From Actinomycetota bacterium (GTDB lineage Bacteria; Actinomycetota; Actinomycetes; Mycobacteriales; Mycobacteriaceae), in contig SYAA01000275.1 of assembly GCA_005789055.1 (NCBI GenBank), positions 1 through 5,966 on the forward strand: DNA of 5,966 bases, in the 5' to 3' direction. The notes beneath the pieces are model-generated. The model was not told the DNA's origin. It worked only from the letters and a program-made list of their open reading frames with translations, and made no database searches. The position numbers and the translations under genes are program-made. Numbering within the stretch: the stretch's first letter is position 1; the number at the start of each line of letters is the position of its first letter. Positions 1 through 5,966 of this stretch are shown here, piece after piece.

Positions 1-1522
<1,522 letters not shown>

Positions 1523-1546
1523 TGCATCATTCCTCTCGAGGGCTCT

Positions 1547-1560
1547 ACCTACTGGTTGGT
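1547..1560. promoter_or_regulatory. Candidate operator, 14-bp pseudopalindrome ACCnACnnGTnGGT
   Basis: The minus strand reads ACCAACCAGTAGGT; ten of fourteen positions obey the dyad ACCnACnnGTnGGT. It sits in the 43-base gap between mcr and the dehydrogenase and overlaps the start point expected from the -10-like box at 1565-1570. Length and symmetry suit a dimeric TetR-type repressor of acyl-CoA metabolism, but no regulator gene lies in the window, so the binding protein is unknown. Flanking bases do not extend the symmetry. Confidence 0.45.
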
Positions 1561-1564
1561 CGGG

Positions 1565-1570
1565 ACTATA
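1565..1570 (-). promoter_or_regulatory. Candidate internal -10 box TATAGT before the dehydrogenase gene
   Basis: TATAGT on the minus strand (five of six to TATAAT) incorporates the TAG stop of mcr. Transcription would begin near 1558, leaving a leader of about 35 bases with the AGAGGA ribosome-binding site before GTG 1522. No good -35 element is seen at 17-18 bases, which is common in mycobacteria. It could serve the dehydrogenase and flavoprotein independently of mcr. Confidence 0.4.
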
Positions 1571-2654
1571 CCCAGTCGCGCAACACCGTCTCGGTGTCGG
1601 CTCCCGGGACACCGGGCGGGGTCGGCTTGTCGGGCATGGTCCGGGAAAACCGCGGGGCCGGCGCCGGCAGGATCGCACCGGCCTCGGTGTAGAACGTGCC
1701 CCGCTGCGTGTTGTGCGGTTCGGTCTCAATCTCGGCGAAGGACAGCACCGGCGTCACGCAGGCATCGCTGTCGGCGAAGACTCCCGCCCAGTGGTCCCGG
1801 TCGTGCGCGGCGAAGGTCTCGGTGAACACCGCTCGCAACTCCGGCCAGCGGGCGACCTCGTTCTGACCGGGCAGATCGGCCGGATCGAGGCCAAGCTTGG
1901 CAAGCAGTTCGGCGTAGAACTGCGGTTCGATCGCGCCGACCGACACGTAGCGGCCGTCGGAGCACTCATAGGTGTCGTAGTAGGGCGCACCGGTATCGAG
2001 CATGTTGGTACCGCGCACATCGCTCCACAGACCGGTATGGCGGAAGGCGTAGATCATCTGGGCCAGCACCGACGAGCCGTCGACCATCGCGGCGTCGATC
2101 ACCTGGCCCTTGCCCGAACGCTCCCGCTCCCACAGCGCCGAGAGAATCCCGACCAACAGGAACATCGAGCCGCCACCGAAGTCGCCCACCAGGTTCAGCG
2201 GCGGAACCGGGCGCTCACCCGCCCGGCCGATGGCGTGCAGGACGCCATTGAGCGAGATGTAGTTGATGTCGTGGCCGGAACGCTGGCTGCGCGGGCCGGT
2301 CTGGCCCCAGCCCGTCATCCGCGCGTAGATCAGGCGGTCATTGACCGCGGCACAGTCCTGTGGACCCAGACCCAGCCGCTCGGTGACGCCGGGCCGGAAT
2401 CCCTCGATCAGCACATCAGCCTTGGCAATCAGGCTCAGCACCAGATCACGGCCCTGGGGGCTCTTGAGATCGGCAGCTACGGAACGCCGGTTCCGCAAGG
2501 AGTAGTCCCGGCTGGGGTTGGTCTTGGGTGGATCGCTCGGGCGCTCCACCCGAACGACATCGGCGCCGAGATCGCCGAGGATCATCGCCGCATGCGGCCC
2601 CGGTCCGATTCCGGCCAACTCGACTACCCGCAAGCCCGTCAGTGGTCCCGCCAT
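1566..2654 (-). CDS. mcr: Alpha-methylacyl-CoA racemase (family III CoA-transferase fold)
   Basis: This 362-aa protein is a close match, as recalled, to M. tuberculosis MCR (Rv1143, about 360 aa). It interconverts (2R)- and (2S)-methylacyl-CoAs so that branched acyl chains, such as the sterol side chain, can enter beta-oxidation. [20 protein letters not shown] (1-20) is the conserved N-terminus. Catalytic His128 with Asp129 (GHDINYIS) and Asp158 ([12 protein letters not shown], with Asn154) correspond to His126/Asp127/Asn152/Asp156 of MtMCR, and Glu243 (GAIEPQ) to Glu241. All are present, so it should be active as a racemase rather than a CoA transferase. ATG 2654-2652 is preferred over GTG 2684 because it matches the family N-terminus and has GGAG four bases upstream. 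It is the first gene of the minus-strand unit, diverging from the crotonase gene with 81 bases between starts. Confidence 0.95.
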   Translation of the reverse strand: MAGPLTGLRVVELAGIGPGPHAAMILGDLGADVVRVERPSDPPKTNPSRDYSLRNRRSVAADLKSPQGRDLVLSLIAKADVLIEGFRPGVTERLGLGPQDCAAVNDRLIYARMTGWGQTGPRSQRSGHDINYISLNGVLHAIGRAGERPVPPLNLVGDFGGGSMFLLVGILSALWERERSGKGQVIDAAMVDGSSVLAQMIYAFRHTGLWSDVRGTNMLDTGAPYYDTYECSDGRYVSVGAIEPQFYAELLAKLGLDPADLPGQNEVARWPELRAVFTETFAAHDRDHWAGVFADSDACVTPVLSFAEIETEPHNTQRGTFYTEAGAILPAPAPRFSRTMPDKPTPPGVPGADTETVLRDWV

Positions 2655-2700
2655 GTCACTCCGCCCTTCGTCGGTGCCGCCCACCCTTTGTACCGCCCGT

Positions 2701-2719
2701 GCACAGCGACGGCACAGCG
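2701..2719 (+). repeat. Direct repeat GCACAGCG x2, 11-bp spacing, in the mcr/crotonase divergent region
   Basis: GCACAGCG occurs at 2701-2708 and 2712-2719, eleven bases apart, so both copies face one side of the helix. They occupy about -35 to -17 relative to the predicted start of the crotonase transcript. This could be a regulator-binding site for the divergent pair; it could also be chance in GC-rich DNA. Confidence 0.3.
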
Positions 2720-2723
2720 GGTC

Positions 2724-2729
2724 TAGGTT
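2724..2729 (+). promoter_or_regulatory. -10 box TAGGTT placed for a leaderless crotonase mRNA
   Basis: TAGGTT fits the mycobacterial TANNNT -10 pattern. Six bases separate it from ATG 2736, so the A of the start codon falls exactly at +1, the usual geometry of leaderless mycobacterial transcripts. The ribosome-binding site upstream of this ATG is poor, which agrees with leaderless initiation. Confidence 0.5.
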
Positions 2730-2735
2730 GCAGGC

Positions 2736-3533
2736 ATGAATTACTCCAGCGTTCCCGATCTCGCCGTGGAACTGAACAACGGCGTGTTGTCACTGACCTT
2801 CAACCGCCCCGACAGTCTGAACTCGCTGACCGAGGTCATGCTCAAGACAGCAGCCGATACGTTGGACGTCGCGGCTACCGATCCGCAGGTGAAGGTTGTT
2901 CGACTCGGCGGAGCCGGCCGCGGGTTCAGTTCGGGCGCGGGAATCAGCGCCGAAGACCAAGCGGCCGCGACGATTTCACCGACAGTCGACCCGTTGCTCG
3001 CCGAGGCTAACCGTGTTGTGCGGACGATCACGGCGCTGCCGAAGCCTGTTGTCGCCGTTGTGCACGGGCCGGCGGCCGGCGTCGGCGTCTCGCTGGCTCT
3101 GGCATGCGACGTGGTCTTGGCTTCGGAGAAGGCGTTCTTTCTGCTGGCCTTCACCAAGATCGGATTGATGCCCGACGGTGGCGCCTCGGCACTGGTGGCC
3201 GCCGCAATCGGCCGGATCCGGGCGATGCGAATGGCATTGCTGGCCGAGCGCATCACCGCCGCCGAGGCGCTGGAGTACGGCCTGGTCAGTGCGGTCTATC
3301 CGCAGGACGATCTGGAGACCGAGGTGGCGAGGGTGATCAACACCCTGATGTCCGGACCGGCGGTGGCACTGCGCAAGACCAAGCAGGCCATCAACTCCGC
3401 GACCCTGACCGAACTCGACCACGCGATCGACCGGGAGACCGCGGGTCAACTGGTCCTGTTGCATTCCAAGGATTTCAGAGAGGGCACCCGAGCCTTCCAG
3501 GAGCGGCGGGCGGCAAACTTCACCGACGCTTAG
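2736..3533 (+). CDS. Enoyl-CoA hydratase/isomerase (crotonase) family protein, isomerase-like active site
   Basis: This 265-aa protein has the crotonase fold. [10 protein letters not shown] (23-32) is the CoA-binding start. GRGFSSGAG (61-69) and HGPAAGVG (110-117) supply the oxyanion-hole peptides; the usual Asp after GA is Gly69. [17 protein letters not shown] (119-135) is typical core. The two hydratase glutamates (Glu144 and Glu164 of rat mitochondrial enoyl-CoA hydratase) align with Ser119 and about Phe139. [11 protein letters not shown] (139-149) instead resembles PaaG-like enoyl-CoA isomerases, which use an Asp at the position of Asp147. Double-bond isomerisation is therefore more likely than simple hydration. 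It diverges from mcr and converges on the CPBP gene with only 16 bases between stops. By position it corresponds to echA10/echA11 (Rv1142c/Rv1141c) as recalled, but only one copy is present. The ATG start is supported by the leaderless promoter geometry. Confidence 0.92.
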   Translation: MNYSSVPDLAVELNNGVLSLTFNRPDSLNSLTEVMLKTAADTLDVAATDPQVKVVRLGGAGRGFSSGAGISAEDQAAATISPTVDPLLAEANRVVRTITALPKPVVAVVHGPAAGVGVSLALACDVVLASEKAFFLLAFTKIGLMPDGGASALVAAAIGRIRAMRMALLAERITAAEALEYGLVSAVYPQDDLETEVARVINTLMSGPAVALRKTKQAINSATLTELDHAIDRETAGQLVLLHSKDFREGTRAFQERRAANFTDA

Positions 3534-3549
3534 CCCAAGACCACACGCC

Positions 3550-4245
3550 CTAGAGCCCGAAGATCGGCGGCAGTGCGAGCACCATCATCGATCCCCACAC
3601 CAGGTGGGTGAGTACCGGTGCCAGTACACCGCCGGTCGCGCGACGCTCCAGCGCACACACGGTGCCCAGGATCAGCGCTGCGAAGCCGAGCATGGGGTTG
3701 CCACTGGCCGACGTCGATACCGCGTAGAGCAGCGTCGAGATCAGCACCGGGTAGAAGCGGCCCAACGCGGTGTAGAGCGCTCCGCGGAAGAAGAGCTCCT
3801 CGGCCACGGCATTGAGCAGAGCGATCAGGACGATGAGCCCGAGTGGGCCGTAGTTGGTGTACTCCAGCACCCGGGTGATCCGATCGGCGATCGGTGGGAT
3901 CTCCCGCACCACCAGCCCGCCGGCGAGGAAGATCAAACCCAGCAGCAGTCCGATCGTGATGCCGGTGATCACCGGCCGCTGATTGCGCCCGCGCCAGGTG
4001 ATCTGGCCCAAATGGAGCGGGCCGGACAGCAGGGTGCCCCCCATCCATACCGCGCCCAGCGACAGCGCGGAGACATAGAAGGACTCGTCGCCCGGTCGGC
4101 TCCTCAGCGAATACCCGAGCAGAAAGGCGCCGAGGAGTAGCACTACGCCGACGATGAGGCGTCGGCGCCGCACCACCGAGGGCCCCTCGTGGTGCGGCAC
4201 TGCGACGGTCCGCGCGGCCGCGCGAATCTCCTCGGGCATCGTCAT
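3550..4245 (-). CDS. CPBP-family (CAAX protease/Abi) integral membrane protein, atypical active site
   Basis: This 231-aa membrane protein has a basic cytosolic N-terminus (VVRRRR, res 24-29) and about seven hydrophobic segments (roughly 30-45, 58-77, 93-113, 134-148, 164-178, 185-197, 206-227). Motif 1 of the CPBP/Rce1 family is intact: AEELFFRG at 148-155, with Glu149, Glu150 and Arg154. Motif 2 (FxxxH) reads YAVST, with Thr178 in place of His. Motif 3 keeps His214, but the Asn/Asp four residues later is Gly218. The family includes prenyl-protein proteases and bacteriocin self-immunity proteins; the missing residues make normal proteolysis doubtful. ATG 4245 is chosen over GTG 4269 because GGAG lies six bases upstream. 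It follows the carbonic anhydrase-like gene on the same strand. By orientation it occupies the place of Rv1140 as recalled. Function unknown. Confidence 0.85.
   Translation of the reverse strand: MTMPEEIRAAARTVAVPHHEGPSVVRRRRLIVGVVLLLGAFLLGYSLRSRPGDESFYVSALSLGAVWMGGTLLSGPLHLGQITWRGRNQRPVITGITIGLLLGLIFLAGGLVVREIPPIADRITRVLEYTNYGPLGLIVLIALLNAVAEELFFRGALYTALGRFYPVLISTLLYAVSTSASGNPMLGFAALILGTVCALERRATGGVLAPVLTHLVWGSMMVLALPPIFGL
4167..4198. repeat. Inverted repeat with 10-bp perfect arms inside the CPBP gene
   Basis: GCCGCACCAC at 4167-4176 is perfectly complementary to GTGGTGCGGC at 4189-4198. The interior adds GAGG/CCTC pairing next to a one-base bulge, giving a strong potential RNA hairpin covering codons about 16-27. 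There is no T-run, so it is not a standard intrinsic terminator. It may affect early elongation or be a by-product of GC-rich coding. Confidence 0.5.
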
Positions 4246-4389
4246 GGCGCGCTCCGGGTCATGGCGCACTCGGGGTCATCGCAGATTCGGGGCCCGGGTC
4301 GCCGGCATGCGAACGAAGCGGGACACCCATGGACATCACCGTACGAAATCAGGCCGTCGAATGGGTGACACAACGCTGACGGCACTCAT
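4242..4389 (-). other. Chain of three overlapping small ORFs bridging the carbonic anhydrase-like and CPBP genes
   Basis: Three small ORFs fill the intergenic gap on the minus strand: 4389-4336 (17 aa), 4336-4259 (25 aa) and 4262-4242 (6 aa). The first begins directly after the upstream stop (TGAATG). The first and second overlap as TGATG, the second and third as ATGA, and the third ends in an ATGA overlap with CPBP start 4245. Each junction is of a kind that permits termination-reinitiation. The peptides (for example MTRSAP) show no recognisable domain, so the interest lies in the arrangement. It could be chance, helped by the local duplication. No intrinsic terminator is visible in this gap. 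Confidence 0.35.
4244..4277 (-). repeat. 17-bp tandem duplication of the start module before the CPBP gene
   Basis: The 17-bp units at 4244-4260 and 4261-4277 match at 15 of 17 positions. On the minus strand each carries a C(C/G)GAG(T/C)GCGCC block leading into ATGA. The proximal copy supplies the GGAG ribosome-binding site and ATG 4245 of the CPBP gene; the distal copy offers ATG 4262 out of frame. A weaker similarity continues just upstream (about 4278-4294). Because 17 is not a multiple of three, each copy shifts the frame. Confidence 0.65.
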
Positions 4390-4962
4390 TCAGCCCTGCT
4401 CGGCGTCTCGATGCAGCCCGATCAACTGCTCGTAGACCGCCGCGTTGTGACGATTCTGGGCGACTTCGGCATCGGTCAGTTCACGGCGCACCCGGCCGGG
4501 GACCCCGGCCACCAGCGTCGCGGGGGGCACCACCATGCCCTGGGGAATCACTGCGCCTGCCGCAACCAGTGAACCCTCTCCGACAACGGCCCCGTTCAGC
4601 ACGATCGCACCCATGCCGATCAACACGCCGTCGGCGATCGTGCAACCGTGCAGCACCGCGTTGTGCCCAACACTGACACCGGCGCCGATGCGGGCCGGGA
4701 ATCCGGGGTCGACGTGGACCGTTACCCCGTCCTGGACATTGGAGCCGGCCCCGATATCAATCAGTTCCGCCTCCGCCCGCAGCGTCGCCGAGTACCAAAT
4801 GCCAACCCCGGCGGCCAGTCGAACCTGACCGATCAGGCACGCGGTGGGGGCAATCCAGGACTGCGGATCACAGTGCGGCCGGTGCCCGGCGACGGTCACG
4901 ATCAACGGTCCGGCCATGGCGCTCATCGTAGGGCGCGGCGTGAGATCAGCCACATCGGCCAT
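4390..4962 (-). CDS. Gamma-class carbonic anhydrase-like hexapeptide-repeat protein
   Basis: This 190-aa left-handed beta-helix protein has the gamma-carbonic anhydrase layout: IAPTACLIG (37-45), Arg62, NVQDG (75-79), then His83, His100 and His105 at the three zinc-ligand positions (VTVHV and GHNAVLHG). Hexapeptide rungs run to about 153, followed by a C-terminal helix (163-184). It would form a trimer with zinc or iron at subunit interfaces. The acidic loop carrying the proton-shuttle Glu of archaeal Cam is short here, as in CamH/YrdA-type members, so carbonic anhydrase activity is plausible but unproven. The start is uncertain: ATG 4962 is the longest; ATG 4926 and ATG 4917 (beginning MAGPLIVTVAG) fit family N-termini better, and none has a strong ribosome-binding site. 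It is upstream of and probably cotranscribed with the CPBP gene. Confidence 0.9.
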   Translation of the reverse strand: MADVADLTPRPTMSAMAGPLIVTVAGHRPHCDPQSWIAPTACLIGQVRLAAGVGIWYSATLRAEAELIDIGAGSNVQDGVTVHVDPGFPARIGAGVSVGHNAVLHGCTIADGVLIGMGAIVLNGAVVGEGSLVAAGAVIPQGMVVPPATLVAGVPGRVRRELTDAEVAQNRHNAAVYEQLIGLHRDAEQG

Positions 4963-5005
4963 CAGCGACGCCGGTGACCTGCGACTCCAGGGTCAATTCG
5001 TCGTT

Positions 5006-5035
5006 TTGAGTAACGGCACGGGCACCGACTACGAT
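5006..5035 (+). promoter_or_regulatory. Candidate sigma-A-type promoter for the fasciclin gene
   Basis: TTGAGT at 5006-5011 and TACGAT at 5030-5035 are separated by 18 bases; each matches four of six consensus positions. Transcription would start near 5042, giving a leader of about 90 bases that includes the tandem repeats. No CCATCC-type SigK -35 element, as recalled for mpt70/mpt83 of M. tuberculosis, was found. Confidence 0.4.
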
Positions 5036-5037
5036 TT

Positions 5038-5090
5038 CACAGTCGTCCTGGGATCCACAGTCGTCTCGGGATCCCACACTCGTCCGGGAC
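5038..5090 (+). repeat. 18-bp tandem repeat (two copies plus a degenerate third) in the fasciclin gene leader
   Basis: CACAGTCGTCCTGGGATC (5038-5055) is followed immediately by CACAGTCGTCTCGGGATC (5056-5073), identical at 16 of 18 positions. CACACTCGTCCGGGAC (5075-5090) is a shortened third copy. The block lies about 45-95 bases before the GTG start, in the region between two divergent genes. It could be a multi-site operator or a structured leader; no protein can be assigned. Confidence 0.65.
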
Positions 5091-5133
5091 TGGCACGCCT
5101 CGTCCGGCGAACAAAAGACTCAGGAGAACCGAC

Positions 5134-5966
5134 GTGAGCCCACGTACCACCCTCGGTGTCGCCGCGGCGATCGCCGCAATCGCCGTCGCGATCCCCACCG
5201 CTGTCCAGGCCTACGCCGATCCGACGCCGACGCCGGTCGAACCCGCGGCACCCACGGCCACCGCGGCAGCGACGCCGACAAAGGTGCCCGATCCGCAGGG
5301 CCCCGGCTGCGACGCCTACCGCAAGGCCGTTCCCACCGGCGCAGGGTCGATCCCGGCGATGGCCGGCCAGACCGCGTCGCAGGCGATCGCCAACAACCCG
5401 GATCTGAGCACCTTCAGCGCGGCGATCTCCGGCACGCTGAACCCCGAGATCAACATCATCAGCGTGCTCGACGGCGGTCCCTACATCGTGTTCGCCCCGA
5501 CCGACGCCGCCTTCGCCGCCCTGGATCCGGCCACTGTCGAAACGCTCAAGTCCGACCCCCGAGTCCTGCTCCCGGTGCTCTGCTATCACATGGTGTTGGG
5601 CAACGTCGGCCCCGCCAACGTGGCCGGAACGATGCCGACCCAGGACGGCCGGCCCGTCGTCGTCACCGGCAAGGATGGCGACATCAAGGTCAACGGCAAC
5701 AGGGTGAGTTGCGCGTACGCCGCGAACGGCGCCTACATCTACATGATCGACGGCGTGCTGGAGCCGCCGGTGCCGGCAGCCGAAGCGGACGCATCGAGCA
5801 CCGAGGCGACAACGACTCCGGCGACAACTACTCCTGCGACAACCGCTCCTGCGACAACCACGGAAGCGACGGCCGCAGAGTCGACCAGCACCCCCGCGAC
5901 GGGCTCGCCGACCACCTCGGCCGCACCGGCCAGTGAGGCGCCGTCGGCCTCGGCGGCCCCCAGTTC
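5134..5966 (+). CDS. Exported fasciclin (FAS1) domain protein, MPT70/MPT83-like, with Thr/Ala/Pro/Ser-rich tail (C-terminus beyond window)
   Basis: GTG 5134 has AGGAG seven bases upstream. The 277 visible residues start with a signal peptide (MSPR, hydrophobic 5-24, cleavage after AYA at 26-28). No lipobox is present, so it should be secreted like MPT70 rather than lipid-anchored like MPT83. A Pro/Thr linker (30-52) precedes a single FAS1 domain (about 56-213) with GPGC (56-59), the H1 motif YIVFAPTDAAF (117-127), the YH motif at 151-152 and MIDGVLEPP (204-212). Cys59 and Cys193 match the disulfide pair of MPT70 as recalled; Cys150 is extra. MPT70 ends near VLMPPA, whereas here at least 65 further residues follow, dominated by Thr, Ala, Pro and Ser, and likely flexible and possibly O-mannosylated. 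The true end is outside the window. Likely role is cell-envelope or extracellular adhesion. Confidence 0.93.
   Translation, partial: MSPRTTLGVAAAIAAIAVAIPTAVQAYADPTPTPVEPAAPTATAAATPTKVPDPQGPGCDAYRKAVPTGAGSIPAMAGQTASQAIANNPDLSTFSAAISGTLNPEINIISVLDGGPYIVFAPTDAAFAALDPATVETLKSDPRVLLPVLCYHMVLGNVGPANVAGTMPTQDGRPVVVTGKDGDIKVNGNRVSCAYAANGAYIYMIDGVLEPPVPAAEADASSTEATTTPATTTPATTAPATTTEATAAESTSTPATGSPTTSAAPASEAPSASAAPS
5806..5865 (+). repeat. Four 15-bp tandem repeats encoding ATTTP-type units
   Basis: Four consecutive 15-bp units begin GCGACAAC and encode ATTTP, ATTTP, ATTAP and ATTTE within the C-terminal tail of the fasciclin protein. The unit is in frame, so copy-number changes would lengthen or shorten the tail without breaking the gene. 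The surrounding tail is compositionally similar but less regular. Confidence 0.75.

Noticed and set aside
1531..1540. Short palindrome CTCGAG near the dehydrogenase ribosome-binding site
   Set aside because: A six-base palindrome is too common to support an operator; the 14-bp dyad beside it is the better candidate.
1523..1729. N-terminal extension of the dehydrogenase to 1729
   Set aside because: It would overlap mcr by more than 160 bases with Arg/Pro-rich sequence; GTG 1522 has a good ribosome-binding site and gives the normal SDR N-terminus.
3534..3549. Possible bidirectional terminator between the convergent crotonase and CPBP genes
   Set aside because: Only 16 bases separate the stops and no stem-loop with a T-run is visible.
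3604..4140. Plus-strand open frame opposite the CPBP gene
   Set aside because: Gln/Arg/Glu-rich antisense of membrane-segment codons; the minus-strand reading has coherent hydrophobic segments and EExxxR.
4324..4367. CACCCAT / ATGGGTG inverted repeat in the carbonic anhydrase-CPBP gap
   Set aside because: Seven-base arms with a 30-base loop are weak and expected by chance in this composition.
5029..5589. Minus-strand open frame (186 codons) opposite the fasciclin gene
   Set aside because: Gly/Arg/Asp-rich mirror of a signal-peptide and FAS1 coding region; no ribosome-binding site or domain.

Overview
The window looks like chromosomal DNA of a mycobacterium, most likely a fast-growing Mycolicibacterium-type species. 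The evidence is high GC with strong third-position GC, GTG starts, a close match to mycobacterial alpha-methylacyl-CoA racemase, and an MPT70/MPT83-like fasciclin protein. From memory, the order and relative orientation of the four central genes match the M. tuberculosis Rv1140-Rv1144 locus, read in reverse. No tRNA, rRNA, CRISPR array, insertion sequence or phage gene was seen. Coding is nearly continuous and no gene-free stretch exceeds about 175 bases.

Bases 1-2654 (minus strand) hold a three-gene unit, read right to left. It encodes alpha-methylacyl-CoA racemase (mcr), a short-chain dehydrogenase strikingly like human HSD17B10, and a flavoprotein cut by the window edge that resembles Pseudomonas PA1024 NADH:quinone reductase. 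The last two genes share one base in a TGATG junction. The mcr-dehydrogenase junction carries a TATAGT -10-like box and a 14-bp pseudopalindrome at the predicted start point, so the two downstream genes may also have their own regulated promoter. Divergent from mcr is a crotonase-fold protein (2736-3533) that lacks both classical hydratase glutamates and looks isomerase-like. Together these suggest catabolism of 2-methyl-branched acyl-CoAs (sterol side chain, methyl-branched lipid or isoleucine type): C2 epimerisation, double-bond handling, NAD-dependent 3-hydroxyacyl oxidation, and perhaps NADH reoxidation.

Bases 3550-4962 (minus strand) hold a gamma-class carbonic anhydrase-like hexapeptide protein followed by a CPBP (CAAX protease/Abi) membrane protein that lacks part of its catalytic set. 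The 144-base gap between them is spanned by three tiny ORFs whose stops abut or overlap the next start. Two copies of a 17-bp start module lie just before the CPBP start.

Bases 5134-5966 (plus strand) hold the start of an exported fasciclin (FAS1) protein with a Thr/Ala/Pro/Ser-rich C-terminal tail running off the window. Its leader contains two 18-bp tandem repeats plus a degenerate third copy.

No wholly new system is evident. The more interesting signals are the regulatory and translational architectures at the gene junctions, and the active-site substitutions in the crotonase and CPBP proteins. All family comparisons are from memory and reading; no searches were run.
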